A program made the translations under genes and the position numbers. A DNA stretch of 64,000 nucleotides from positions 28,587,860-28,651,859 of the forward strand of contig OW388293.1 in NCBI GenBank assembly GCA_936450465.1. Reading direction: 5' to 3'. Within the stretch, counting starts at the first letter, position 1; each line of letters opens with the position of its first letter. Source of the stretch: Gibbula magus. Its lineage: Eukaryota > Mollusca > Gastropoda > Trochida > Trochidae. The notes below the pieces were generated by a model that was given only the letters and a program-made list of their open reading frames with translations, ran no database searches and was not told the DNA's origin. Of the stretch, positions 32,101 to 43,800 are shown piece after piece.

Positions 32101-34964
32101 TTTCCCATCCCTTGTCAAAAGCAAGTTGCCAGTGATGTCGCTTGAAGTTAGCGTCCTCCTGTCTCAGGGTAAAACGTGTACACTCCACTTACATACCCTG
32201 GGTGCGAGCCCCACATAATTCTTCGTGCTGTGATGTGATAGATAGAAACTATCAAAAAACAAGGGCGACCACTAACCGCACTTGAAAGAGAGTAGGCAAT
32301 ATGGAGATGGATCACAGCGAAAATCTTCCATCACAAAATTAATAAAACCATGAAACCATGAATAAGTAAAACGGTTCACAAAAATAGTGGTAGTTTGCTT
32401 TCTTTGCACAATTTACCAAAGCATATTTTCGGTATAATTATATCCCACATAACGAAACTTCATGTTAATTTGTCCTTTGGTCTATTAATTAAAAGCATTT
32501 TTTGCAAGTTTTTAGAAAATATCTACACTCAATAAACCATTATTAAGAAAAAACAATCTATTGAGATTTTAGTTTTTATGCATTCTTGTTAGTGAACCAA
32601 AATGCCAAAATGCGCACGAACGCACATTTACAATTATTTTTAATGCATAATAGTGCTTTGTACAACAGAATGTATCGTATATTTGTTCTCTATATGATAT
32701 GTGTAAGGAATACAATTCTGTTATGCTCTGTTCTGAGTTCCAAGTGGTGTCATCTCATTTGTTAGACACCCACTTTTTCAGACAATTGAAAACTCCTTAT
32801 TAGAAAGTTTGGTGAAATGAATACGTGTGGAGCACGGTGGTGTAGTTGTTAGCTTGCTGGCCTCTCACGCCGACGACCCGGGTTCGAATACCGGTGGAGA
32901 CACCAAAGATTTGTGACTTGGGTGAAACACTGTGTTGTGTCCTTGGGCATCACATTGCATTCAGTCAACCCAGCTGTATTATCTGAATACGGGAAGTACT
33001 GACGAAGCGCTTAGTAGCCGCCTTGAAAGTACAATTCCTTCAGGGTAATAATTGTAGCGCTTTGAGCATACATTAGGTTGTGAAAAAGGCACAATTTAAG
33101 TATCCAATTATTCGTACGGTTTCGTCTTGTTTAAAAACAATGTCATTTGTTAAATAGTCATCCGTTCCATAACGCTCATCGCTCAATGTAGCGATCAAGT
33201 AGCGCTCATTCTCTCCTGAACGACACTGTGCAATTCCTCGATGTTTGCTCGCCTTGCTACGTAGTGCTACATTGAGCAATCGCGTTCAAGAGAGGTTTAA
33301 AAGTAATCGCTAATTGAGCGATTACTTTGAAACCTCTCTTGAACATGGCCCTGGTTGAGTTTACATCCCTTTAGGCAGGCTGTTACCTCTTGTGTAAATT
33401 GACTTTTTTGTGGTATGTTTCATTCACTAAATGGAGATAGAGAGTCGATCTAGCTGAGTCTTGTGTCATATTTCCATTGACATGGTCATTTTAGTTATTC
33501 ATTTCTTCATGGCATATAATTATCCCACTCAACAAGCTATTCATTCGTTGCTCTGTGTGACCGCTGTGCTACGTAATACGCAGATTATCAAGTGGATTAG
33601 TAAGCCTATGAATCATCGTAAACCACTAATCCGGATTATTTTGACGGTGTGAATGAATCAGATGTTTTGCTCATGTCATCGACAACAAAACTCGTCTTCA
33701 TTCAAGGACGTCTGTACACACGTCACTAGCCACCTGCCGGCCAGACCACGTGTCTGCTGAATTGTGCTTTTTATGAACAAGTAGAAATAATTGCCATTTG
33801 AATACGGATTGCACTTAAGATACAACATGCTATAGGCAGGGATTCCTAGCATTTACTGCACCCCTGTCATGTTCAGGCAGCATGTGCTGCCGTAATACTA
33901 ATCACACCCAAAGTCGGTAGCTCATAATATTTTAACCTTACCATTACCGATCTCAAGGCGAGCTCTGTTCCACCCTTGAAAAGCAAATCTGGAGTTGGTT
34001 AGACAACCATGTGTATATATGCTATTGTAGAAATGAAATTCGAATATATAAAAAATATAAAATATTGAATTTCTAACGGAAATCAAGGGTATCAACAGAG
34101 TCGTATTTATTCTCCCCTCACTCGATGAGAGACCTAAAAAATCCAACCTGCACATCTAGTTTAGACCTTCGTAAAACCATTATATGTACTGTACGTATAT
34201 TTGTATACGTATGACGATTTTCTTACGCTTTTATTTCACCTTTTTTTCTTTTTACTATTGTTGTACATATCTTTTGCTGTTTATTTTAATAATAAAGTTC
34301 TTTTAAAGTGGCATAGTCTCCTTAATTTTCTACATTATACATAGTCAGAAATAAACTGCCAAGAACATAAACGAAAAGAAGTAGGTGTCACTAAGGTGAC
34401 ATGATCTCCCGCCGAAATTGATACTAACTTAAAAATTTAAAAATAATGCCAAGATCTACAAAATCGACTGGGCCCTGGATCATCCTTAATAGAAGCACTG
34501 GTGTAAGATAATGACGAGGATCCAATGAACAGTTCTTGTGATATCGATTCCCCTGTTGACAAACTCAAAGTTCTGCTGTGACCTTGAGAATAACGTCAAC
34601 GTCACCAAAATCAGCCCCGTGTCTTCCCTAGGAGATGCTTTGTGTTAGATATGTTGAAATTTCGATGAATAGTTCTTGAGATATCCCGTTGACAAGCTTT
34701 GCATGTACATTAACATGTCGAAAAAAAGTTCCGCTGTGACCTTGAGAATAGCGTCAAGATCACCAACATCCATCAAGGTGCTTTGTGTAAGATATGCTGG
34801 AATTCCGGTGAATGGTTCTGAGATATTCCGTTGACAAGGGTAAAAGGACAAAGTCTCGTTGTGACTTGATATGAACGCTAAAATCATAAACCTCTGTAGA
34901 ATCCAGTGAATAGTATTTGAGTTATTCCACTTCTTACAGACGTACGGACGCAGCCGAATACTAT

Positions 34965-35001
<37 letters not shown>

Positions 35002-36171
35002 TAATAATATCTGGAATATTTTCATTAGTTTTGAGCGACACCTAACACGTGTTTTTCGTTGACAGATGTTTACTGGACACGTGAGTGACAAGGTGGACGT
35101 GGTTCCAGTATCTTTGCGCAGCTCGATATATATATTTATTAATTAACAAATATTTTCAATAATTTGACATCTAAAAGTAGTAAGTGTGTAACACGTGAAT
35201 ATTCACTTGATTGACAGGTGCATATTGAATGACGTCATTAATTTTTGACAACTATGTTATTTGCATACATATATTTTCAAGGAAAATTAATTTCAAAATA
35301 ATAAACATAAGTCAATTGACCCCTTCATTTGCTTGTTGCAGGTCTTCACTCGCCCTTGTGATGTTGTTTTTATCTGTGAATCATTCAGTTGAGACGTTTG
35401 AATCGTTTGGTGATAAATTTTAACATTCAGACACTCGCATACTGTTTACAACTGGTATTATTGATTTTATACACATTCGAATCAAAATATCTACATCGTG
35501 TATCATTTTGTCGCTACAACGGAGTAACATACATATAATATGAAGTACTTTTGATCCTGTATTTGTTCATCTACTGGTTGATCTGATAGCCGTTGTCGAA
35601 AATGGTGATCTTTCTACTTTTTATATTATTTAAGTGCCTTGTTGGATAATACCACTTGTGAGATAAAGTTTCTATAGGGGTTGCGGTTGTCTTGATCTGT
35701 TAGTTGTGATTGAAGTCGGTCGTTAAACTTGGAAATGATTACTTGCCCCTGGACTCCTAGATATCCTCCTTATGATGGATCACAACCACCCATCTAGGAG
35801 CTGCTCTCACGTCTGCCGCGTCATATACCCAATCCTATAGCGAGTGCCGAAGCCTATTACAGTTTCAGCTCCCCAGGAACCGCTGTCTGTTAGCTGCGTT
35901 TGAAGCCAACTTTTAGTGACTCCATCCCCCCACCCCCCCATCACAACCACCACTACAACAACCACAACCACCACTACCACAAGAACAACAACTACCACAG
36001 AGAACAACAACTACCACAGAGCCAAGATTAAAGTATCCGACTCACCTCTCCAGGAGTTGTTGTCTGTTCGCAGCGTCTGACGCAGACCCCACCCCGAGGC
36101 CTGGTATAGTCGACCCCCTCCTGCCCGACCTGGGGAGTCGCGATCCGATATCTACATTAGCGAGGCTGTGT
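22999..36171 (-). CDS. PRR5/PRR5L (Protor)-like mTORC2 subunit, spliced; first exon uncertain
   Basis: Homologue of Protor proteins, which bind Rictor in mTORC2 and help direct the complex to AGC kinases. Coding exons on the minus strand, from 5': 36046-36171, 29325-29405, 28745-28793, 27976-28033, 26150-26241, 25882-25960, 25340-25404, 23812-23980, 22999-23180. All junctions are GT-AG and keep phase, giving 299 codons plus stop. Family landmarks in order are VQAAIVQLFQRKKL (human IHNGVIAVFQRKGL), DQLLKKGMVIMRE (NQLLTKGMVILRD), LGETWEYFYKEILPDLQAV (LAETWDFFFSDVLPMLQAI), VTLLEFRNIVLLKV, PSSIRQMLLVLQ (PPAIVQMLLVLQ), YYKLEKMVARVVVPYLGLRG (VSPYLGTYG) and a C-terminal RRHS. The protein is shorter than human PRR5 because it stops right after RRHS. 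No in-frame Met exists in the 36046-36171 exon, so the start lies further 5'. It converges on the ABCC gene. Confidence 0.9.
23812..23980 (-). CDS. PRR5-like exon: end of HbrB-like domain
   Basis: Acceptor TATGTTACAG, donor GTAAGA (minus strand), phase 0 to 1. It reads SVCETFPGENYYKLEKMVAR, then VVVPYLGLRGLYMGNPEPVI. It corresponds to GVHES...YLRLETLVQKVVSPYLGTYGL in human PRR5. Confidence 0.92.
24090..24151 (+). repeat. Abalone-type interspersed repeat fragment
   Basis: GAGTGAGTGAGTGAGTTATT is followed by GCTTAACGCCGCTTCGGCAA and TATTGCAGCCATTAGCGGCG. It is the inverse of the copy at about 5050-5125. Confidence 0.6.
24152..25160 (-). other. PRR5-like intron, nothing recognised
   Basis: AT-rich intron. 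No exon-like stretch, clear tandem repeat or inverted element was seen. Confidence 0.5.
25163..25252 (+). repeat. GGTGAGGTGAG-type interspersed repeat
   Basis: GGTGAGGTGAGGTGAGTTGG, then AGTTTAACGTCGCTTTCAAG and ATTTCACTTAAGTCATGGC. It is organised like the GAGTGAG...TTAACGCCGC repeat and is probably a relative. Confidence 0.45.
25340..25404 (-). CDS. PRR5-like exon: QMLLVLQ block
   Basis: Acceptor CTCCCCAG, donor GTATGT (minus), phase 1 to 0. It reads ALENLTAPVPSSIRQMLLVL, then Q, equivalent to ARVPPAIVQMLLVLQ of human PRR5. Confidence 0.93.
25882..25960 (-). CDS. PRR5-like exon: LLEFRNIVLLKV block
   Basis: Acceptor TTTTTCAG, donor GTGTGT (minus), phase 0 to 1. It reads TERDQTIRHVTLLEFRNIVL, then LKVSIE, matching VRQLALLHFRNAITLSVKLED. 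Confidence 0.92.
26150..26241 (-). CDS. PRR5-like exon: ETWEYF block
   Basis: Acceptor CTCTTCCAG, donor GTAAGT (minus), phase 1 to 0. It reads ADLLRMLGETWEYFYKEILP, then DLQAVLYPLK, matching LAETWDFFFSDVLPMLQAIFYPVQ. Confidence 0.94.
26408..26531. repeat. 124-bp inverted-repeat element (MITE-like)
   Basis: Arms 26408-26436 and 26503-26531 are reverse complements at 27 of 29 positions (ACAGACAAATTGTAGCGCAA / TTGCGCTACAATTTGCCTGT at the outer ends). It lies in a PRR5-like intron. Confidence 0.75.
27976..28033 (-). CDS. PRR5-like exon: LLKKGMVIMRE block
   Basis: Acceptor CATTTCAG, donor GTATGT (minus), phase 0 to 1. It reads DQLLKKGMVIMREGIKNER, matching NQLLTKGMVILRDKI. Confidence 0.93.
28196..28222 (+). 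repeat. (AAAT)n microsatellite
   Basis: About six uninterrupted AAAT units in a PRR5-like intron. Confidence 0.8.
28745..28793 (-). CDS. PRR5-like exon: small exon before LLKKG
   Basis: Acceptor TGTCTACAG, donor GTAGGT (minus), phase 2 to 0. It reads YLAGTEAGPLILDYYK. The family equivalent (LLKTELGSFFTEYLQ) is only loosely similar. Phase agreement on both sides supports it. Confidence 0.82.
29325..29405 (-). CDS. PRR5-like exon: VQLFQRKKL block
   Basis: Acceptor ATTTTCAG, donor GTACAG (minus), phase 2 to 2. It reads VQAAIVQLFQRKKLRENELG, then ALQENV, matching IHNGVIAVFQRKGLPDQELFSLNEGV. Confidence 0.92.
29710..30004 (+). repeat. Interspersed repeat family A, copy 1 (partial)
   Basis: Shares ACATGCACAGTAGTTA, CATTGTCCGGTTTTCGATC, TTTGGCATATGTGACC and a terminal ACAACACACTGGATTCACCT with copies at about 51.75, 54.0-54.5 and 62.86-63.98 kb. 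Confidence 0.7.
30005..32820 (-). other. PRR5-like intron, nothing recognised
   Basis: Part of the long (about 6.6 kb) intron between the 29325-29405 and 36046-36171 exons. Strongly AT-rich. Short open frames show no family features. Confidence 0.5.
32830..33066 (+). repeat. Full-length-looking tRNA-derived SINE
   Basis: The head has GGTGGTGTAGTTGTTAGC (A-box region) and GGGTTCGAATACC (B box, 32880-32892). The body carries GTGACTTGGGTGAAACACTG and GAAGTACTGACGAAGCGC, and ends near AGCGCTTTGAGCATAC. The AAGCGCTTTGAG-type end recalls conserved SINE bodies found in many animals, but the exact family cannot be assigned here. Confidence 0.65.
33172..33352 (-). repeat. Palindrome-cored repeat, copy in PRR5-like intron
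   Basis: Arms 33284-33311 (GTTCAAGAGAGGTTTAAAAG...) and 33317-33344 form a near-perfect palindrome. The left flank (GAACGACACTGTGCAATTCC, GCTCGCCTTGCTACGTAG) matches the copy at 58.1 kb in inverse orientation. Confidence 0.8.
34390..34962 (+). repeat. Degenerate ~150-bp tandem element ending in ACGTACGGACGCAG
   Basis: Diverged units repeat GTGACCTTGAGAATA(A/G)CGTCAA, CTTTGTGT(T/A)AGATATG and GTTGACAA. The tail CAGACGTACGGACGCAGCCG resembles the GACGGACGG tail at 19.2 kb. A (TA)n tract follows at 34970-34999. Confidence 0.6.
34968..34999 (+). repeat. (TA)n microsatellite
   Basis: Uninterrupted alternating TA next to the degenerate tandem element. Confidence 0.9.
35930..36020 (+). repeat. CAACCACCACTAC-type microsatellite beside an exon
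   Basis: Imperfect ACC/ACA-rich repeat whose end lies about 20 bases from the GTGAGT donor of the 36046-36171 exon. On the minus strand it follows the donor as GT-rich intron sequence. It also creates a false poly-Val open frame. Confidence 0.8.
36046..36171 (-). CDS. PRR5-like exon: N-terminal region
   Basis: Acceptor TTATTCCAG, donor GTGAGT (minus), phase 2 to 2. It reads HSLANVDIGSRLPRSGRRGS, then TIPGLGVGSASDAANRQQLL and E. Joined to the next exon it gives QQLLESVQAAIVQLFQ. The N-terminal part has no clear homology, but the phase and high GC support it. It carries no start codon. Confidence 0.8.
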
Positions 36172-36262
36172 CTGGAATAAAGTAACAGCACATATGATGT
36201 ACAATGTAACATTCTAGTGAGGCTGTGTCTGGAATAAAGTAACAGCACATATGATGATTGTA
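36168..36262 (-). repeat. 57-bp tandem duplication of a splice-acceptor region
   Basis: GGCTGTGTCTGGAATAAAGT plus AACAGCACATATGATG occurs at about 36165-36200 and again 57 bases away at 36222-36257. On the minus strand each copy holds the acceptor TTACTTTATTCCAG and the codons for HSL. Confidence 0.85.
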
Positions 36263-37151
36263 CATTCTAGTTAGTTCGTACTCGCCGTGCCAATCAAACA
36301 CAGCCGACGGGTGGAATATCGTGTATCTATGATGAAATACATATTAATTATGCTTTGAGTACATAGCTATCAAGACATGATAACGAACTTTGCGTCTTAA
36401 GCAAGGTTTTCTTGGTGTGACTTTGAACCTACTGTTAAACTGGTATAGATAAGTGCTATCTCAGTTCATAAGTGATTGAGTTGCAACACTTACATTGATC
36501 CATATACCTTCTGAAAAGTTTAAGGGGAATGTATATGTGGATGATTAACCGTTAACACTTGAGCAATGGTGACACGTTTACAACTTCTTCATTCTTTGTC
36601 TTTCGACATAGATTCTAATGTCTTTGTCAAGTAAATAATTGAAAACTTCACTATTGACATATTTGGAAGTACAGTGCTATTTTTGGTGAGTATAATTTCG
36701 ATTAGTGATCATGACGTTCAGTTAGAACTTTTATACATGGTAAAAGTAATGACTAACGATTACCACTTCATTGTCAAGGATTGGAATAGACAACATAACA
36801 ATAACAATCAGGCACAGTTTCTGGTTATAAACAGTTGATCAAAGGGTTATGTTTGCTCTGGAATAATTGACATTCAATTATATTCTATTAAGTATTGGCA
36901 ATGTACTTCAAAAACTAGTTTGACCAATACAGGAGTCCACCCTCACCCAATCTTACAGTAGCTAAAAGACCAAAGCTCAAGCTTCAGATTTTGAAAAAGC
37001 TCAATATTTTAAATGGTTCATTAATGTCATTGATTATGATACTTTGATGTAACATATGATATTTATTCTGGTTCAAATAAACTTTATGAATGGGAGCCAT
37101 TGGATCAGCATCTCATCAGCCTGGGTTTATCATCTAAGGTTGAAAACTTAC
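36263..37151. other. Intron or 5' flank of PRR5-like gene
   Basis: AT-rich, no recognised feature. Confidence 0.4.
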
Positions 37152-37190
37152 ATCATATATAACATGAGGCGCATTGAATAGTCACCAACC
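37152..37190 (-). CDS. Candidate start-codon exon of PRR5-like gene (speculative)
   Basis: On the minus strand the acceptor TATTGCAG, an ATG at 37172-37174 and donor GTAAGT give MRLMLYM plus two bases. That is the phase needed to enter the 36046-36171 exon. No homology supports it. Confidence 0.22.
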
Positions 37191-37883
37191 CTGCAATAGG
37201 AACCTACTGGTCAACATTCGTCTACACAAAACTTCAGCATTAGATTTTAAAAGTTTTTAGAAGTCAACACGTACAGGGAGTTATCTCCATGACTCGCACT
37301 GTCAGACTAAATATCACATGCTCGAACATGTGCTCTCAGTCTCAAACATCGCACAAAGTTGAAGGTGCCTTTCAAAGGGGCATTATATAACCTGTATATG
37401 ATATAGTACAAGACGGTAGGTGTCATGATCTTAAGTTTGAACACATTAGACCGAATGTCAATCAATTCAATTACATTATCATAATCATCAAAACAGCCTA
37501 CCTGGCCATGGTTGAATTGTATAGGACATGAACAAGCAGTGGAAATCACTGGTATGGTGAAATGTACGAACTATGTACATCTGCAATGTAGCTCAACATC
37601 TGTGTAATTGGTGAAATGTACATGCTATGAACACACACTGTGTCCTCAAAGCTATGTTACGTACATTGGACCCGGTATTCAGGTCAGATATCAGCAATGA
37701 TTTATCACTAAGAGGTGTAGTGGATGAGCGATTCACATGTCATATACACATACCCTATCAGTGTCCGACTAGCACTGCATTCACGTCAGGCTCAAACCTG
37801 TAGAGTTTGATCTTATGCGGCTACGGTTATCAAAAGTTACAAGGCTAACCTAAATGCAATGTTAACGAGTTTGTTTGAGAGGA

Positions 37884-40800
37884 CAGAAGTACTGTATGTG
37901 TATCAACTACGCTACCACAATACCTCGATGGAGCAGGAGAAGGTCCACCAGTGTACTGTATGTGTATCCGCCACGCTACCACAATACCTTGATGGATCAG
38001 GAGAGGGCCCCCAGTGTACTGTATGTGTATCCGCTACGCTACCACAATACCTTGATGAAAGGTCCACCAGTGTACTGTATGTGTATCCGCCAAGCTACCA
38101 CAATACCTTGATGAAGGAGGAGAAGGTCCACCAGTGTACTGTATGTGTATCCGCCACGCTACCACAATACCTTGATGGAGGAGGAGAAGGTCCACCAGTG
38201 TACTGTATGTGTATCCGCCACGATACCACAATACTCTGATGGAGCAGTAGAAGGTCCACCACCAGTGTACTGTATGTGTATCCGCCACGCTACCACAATA
38301 CATTGATGGAGCAGGAGAAGGTCCACCAGTGTACTGTATGTGTATCCGCTACGCTACCACAATACTCTGATGGAGGAGGAGAAGGTCCACCAGTGTACTG
38401 TATGTGTATCCGCCACGCTACCACAATACCTTGATGGAGCAGGAGGAGGTCCACCAGTGTACTGTATGTGTATCCGCTACGCTACCACAATATCCTGATG
38501 GAGCAGGAGGAGAAGGTCCACAAGCGTACTGTATGTGTATCCGCCACGCTACCACAATACCTTGATGGAGCAGGAGAAGGTCCACCAGTGTACTGCATGT
38601 GTATAAGGCACGCTACCACAGTACCTTGATGGAGCAGGAAAGGGTCCCCAGTGTACTGTATGTGTATCCGCCACGCTACCACAATATCCTGATGGAGCAG
38701 GAGAAGGTCAACCAGTGTACTGTATGTGTATTCGCCACGCTACCACAATACTCTGATGCAGGAGGAGAACGTCCACCAGTGTACTGTATGTGTATCCGCC
38801 ACGCTACCACAATATCCTGATGGAGCAGGAGAAGGTCCACTACCAGTGTACTGTATGTGTATCCGCCACGCTACCACAATATCCTGATGGAGCAGGAGAA
38901 GGTCCACCACCAGTGTACTGTATGTGTATCCGCCACGCTACCACAATACCTTGATGGAGCAGGAGGAGGTCCACCAGTGTACTGTATGTGTATCCGCTAC
39001 GCTACCACAAAACCCTGATGTAGCAGGAGAAGGTCCCAGTGTACTGTATGTGTATCCGCTACGCTACAACAATACCTTGATGGAGCAGGAGAAGGTCCAC
39101 CAGTGTACTGTATGTGTATCCGCTACGCTACCACAATACCTTGATTGAGCAGGAGAAGGTCCACCGGTGTACTGTATGTGTATCCGCCACGCTATCACAA
39201 TATCCTGATGGAGCAGGAGAAGGTCAACCAGTGTACTGTATGTGTATCCGCCACGCTACCACAATACCTTGATGGAGCAGGAGGAGGTCCACCAGTGTAC
39301 TGTATGTGTATCCGCTACCCTACCACAATACCCTGATGGAGCAGGAGAAGGTCCCCAGTGTACTGTATGTGTATCCGCTACGCTACCACAATACCTTGAT
39401 GGAGCAGGAGTAGTCCACCAGTGTACTGCATGTGTAACCGCCAAGCTACCACAATACCCTGATGGAGCAGGAGAGGGTCCACCAGTGTACTGTATGTGTA
39501 TCCGCCACGCTACCAAAATACCTTGATGGAGCAGGAGGAGAAGGTCCACCAGTGTACTGTATGTGTATCCGCCACGCTACCTCAATACCCTGATGGAGCA
39601 GGAGGAGGTCCACCAGTGTACTGTATGTGTATCCGCCACGCTACCTCAATACCTTGATGGAGCAGGAGGAGGTCCACCAGTGTACTGTATGTGTATCCGC
39701 TACGCTACCACAATACCTTGATGGAGCAGGAGTAGTCCACCAGTGTACTGCATGTGTAACCGCCAAGCTACCACAATACCCTGATGGAGCAGGAGAGGGT
39801 CCACCAGTGTACTGTATGTGCATCCGCCACGCTACCACAATATCCTGATGGAGCAGGAGAAGGTCAACCAGTGTACTGTATGTGTATCCGCCACGCTACC
39901 ACAATGCCCTGATGGAGCAGGAGAAGGTCCACCAGTGTACTGTATGTGTATCCGCCACGCTATCACAATATCCTGATGGAGCAGGAGAAGGTCAACCAGT
40001 GTACTGTATGTGTATCCGCCACGCTACCACAATACCTTGATGGAGCAGGAGGAGGTCCACCAGTGTACTGTATGTGTATCCGCTACCCTACCACAATACC
40101 CTGATGGAGCAGGAGAAGGTCCCCAGTGTACTGTATGTGTATCCGCTACGCTACCACAATACCCTGATGGAGCAGGAGTAGTCCACCAGTGTACTGCATG
40201 TGTAACCGCCAAGCTACCACAATACCCTGATGGAGCAGGAGTGGGTCCACCAGTGTACTGTATGTGTATCCGCCACGCTACCACAATACCTTGATGGAGC
40301 AGGAGGAGGTCCACCAGTGTACTGTATGTGTATCCGCTACCCTACCACAATACCCTGATGGAGCAGGAGAAGGTCCCCAGTGTACTGTATGTGTATCCGC
40401 TACGCTACCACAATACCTTGATGGAGCAGGAGTAGTCCACCAGTGTACTGCATGTGTAACCGCCAAGCTACCACAATACCCTGATGGAGCAGGAGAGGGT
40501 CCACCAGTGTACTGTATGTGTATCCGCTACGCTACCAAAATACCTTGATGGAGCAGGAGGAGAAGGTCCACCAGTGTACTGTATGTGTATCCGCCACGCT
40601 ACCACAATACCCTGATGGAGGAGAAGAAGGTCCACCAGTGTACTGTATGTGTATCCGCTACGCTACCACAATACCTTGATGGAGCAGTAGAAGGTCCACC
40701 AGTGTACTGTATGTGTATCCGCTACGCTACCACAATACCTTGATGGAGCAGGAGAAGGTCCACCGGTGTACTGTATGTGTATCCGCTACGCTACCACAAT

Positions 40801-43800
40801 ATCCTGATGTTGCAGGAGGAGGTCCACCAGTGTACTGTATGTGTATCCGCCACGCTACCACAATACCCTGATGGAGGAGAAGAAGGTCCACCAGTGTACT
40901 GTATGTGTATCCGCTACGCTACCACAATACCTTGATGGAGCAGGAGAAGGTCCATCAGTGTACTGTATGTGTATCCGCCACGCTACCACAATACCATGAT
41001 GGAGCAGGAGAAGGTCCACCAGTGTACTGCATGTGTATCCGCTACGCTACCACAATACCTTGATGGAGGAGGAGAAGGTCCACCAGTGTACTGTATGTGT
41101 ATCCGCTACGCTACCACAATACCTTGATGGAGCAGGAGAAGGTCCACCGGTGTACTGTACGTGTATCCGCTACGCTACCACAATACCCTGATGGAGCAGG
41201 AGAGGGTCCACCAGTGTACTGTATGTGTATCCGCCACGCTACCACAATACCTTGATGGAGCAGGAGAAGGTCCACCAGTGTACTGCATGTGTATCCGCTA
41301 CCCTACCACAATACCTTGATGGAGCAGGAGAAGGTCCACCAGTGTACTGTATGTGTATCCGCTACGCTACCACAATACCTTGATGGAGCAGGAGAAGGTC
41401 CACCGGTGTACTGTATGTGTATCCGCTACGCTACCACAATATCCTGATGTTGCAGGAGGAGGTCCACCAGTGTACTGTATGTGTATCCGCTACGCTACCA
41501 AAATACCTTGATGGAGCAGGAGGAGAAGGTCCACCAGTGTACTGTATGTGTATCCGCCACGCTACCACAATACCCTGATGGAGGAGAAGAAGGTCCACCA
41601 GTGTACTGTATGTGTATCCGCTACGCTACCACAATACCTTGATGGAGCAGTAGAAGGTCCACCAGTGTACTGTATGTGTATCCGCTACGCTACCACAATA
41701 CCTTGATGGAGCAGGAGAAGGTCCACCGGTGTACTGTATGTGTATCCGCTACGCTACCACAATATCCTGATGTTGCAGGAGTAGGTCCACCAGTGTACTG
41801 TATGTGTATCCGCCACGCTACCACAATACCCTGATGGAGGAGAAGTAGGTCCACCAGTGTACTGTATGTGTATCCGCTACGCTACCACAATACCTTGATG
41901 GAGCAGGAGAAGGTCCATCTGTGTACTGTATGTGTATCCGCCACGCTACCACAATACCTTGATGGAGCAGGAGAAGGTCCACCAGTGTACTGCATGTGTA
42001 TCCGCTACGCTACCACAATACCTTGATGGAGGAGGAGAAGGTCCACCAGTGTACTGTATGTGTATCCGCTACGCTACCACAATACCTTGATGGAGCAGGA
42101 GAAGGTCCACCGGTGTACTGTACGTGTATCCGCTACGCTACCACAATACCCTGATGGAGCAGGAGAGGGTCCACCAGTGTACTGTATGTGTATCCGCCAC
42201 GCTACCACAATACCTTGATGGAGCAGGAGAAGGTCCACCAGTGTACTGCATGTGTATCCGCTACGCTACCACAATACCTTGATGGAGCAGGAGAAGGTCC
42301 ACCAGTGTACTGTATGTGTATCCGCTACGCTACCACAATACCTTGATGGAGCAGGAGAAGGTCCACCGGTGTACTGTATGTGTATCCGCTACGCTACCAC
42401 AATACCCTGATGGAGCAGGAGAGGGTCCACCAGTGTACTGTATGGGTATCCGCTACGCTACCACAATACCTTGATGGAGCAGGAGGAGAAGGTCCACCAG
42501 TGTACTGTATGTGTATCCGCCACGCTACCACAATATCCTGATGGAGCAGGAGGAGGTCCACCAGTGTACTGTATGGGTATCCGCTACGCTACCACAATAC
42601 CTTGATGGAGCAGGAGGAGGTCCACCAGTGTACTGTATGTGTAACCGCCACGCTACCACAATACCCTGATGGAGCAGTAGAGGGTCCACCAGTGTACTGT
42701 ATGTGTATCCGCCACGCTACCACAATACATTGATGGAGGAGGAGAAGTTTCACCAGTGTACTGTATGTGTATCCGCTACGCTACCACAATACCTTGATGG
42801 ATCAGGAGAAGGTCAACCAGTGTACTGTATGTGTATCCGCCACGCTACCACAATGCCCTGATGGAGCAGGGGAAGGTCAACCAGAGTACTGTATGTGTAT
42901 CCGCCACGCTACCACAATATCCTGATGGAGCAGGGGAAGGTCAACCAGTGTACTGTATGTGTATCCGCCACGCTTCAACAATACATTGATGGAGGAGGAG
43001 AAGGTCAACAAGTGTACTGTATGTGTATCCGCCACGCTACCACAATATCCTGATGGAGCAGGAGAAGGTCAACCAGTGTACTGTATGTGTATCCGCCACG
43101 CTACCACAATGCCCTGATGGAGCAGGAGAAGGTCCACCAGTGTACTGTATGTGTATCCGCCACGCTATCACAATATCCTGATGGAGCAGGAGAAGGTCAA
43201 CCAGTGTACTGTATGTGTATCCGCCACGCTACCACAATACCTTGATGGAGCAGGAGGAGGTCCACCAGTGTACTGTATGTGTATCCGCTACCCTACCACA
43301 ATACCCTGATGGAGCAGGAGAAGGTCCCCAGTGTACTGTATGTGTATCCGCTACGCTACCACAATACCCTGATGGAGCAGGAGTAGTCCACCAGTGTACT
43401 GCATGTGTAACCGCCAAGCTACCACAATACCCTGATGGAGCAGGAGTGGGTCCACCAGTGTACTGTATGTGTATCCGCCACGCTACCACAATACCTTGAT
43501 GGAGCAGGAGGAGGTCCACCAGTGTACTGTATGTGTATCCGCTACCCTACCACAATACCCTGATGGAGCAGGAGAAGGTCCCCAGTGTACTGTATGTGTA
43601 TCCGCTACGCTACCACAATACCTTGATGGAGCAGGAGTAGTCCACCAGTGTACTGCATGTGTAACCGCCAAGCTACCACAATACCCTGATGGAGCAGGAG
43701 AGGGTCCACCAGTGTACTGTATGTGTATCCGCTACGCTACCAAAATACCTTGATGGAGCAGGAGGAGAAGGTCCACCAGTGTACTGTATGTGTATCCGCC

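Noticed and set aside
35807..36010. Minus-strand open frame with a poly-Val run
   Set aside because: It is a translation of the CAACCACCAC microsatellite in the intron just after an exon donor.
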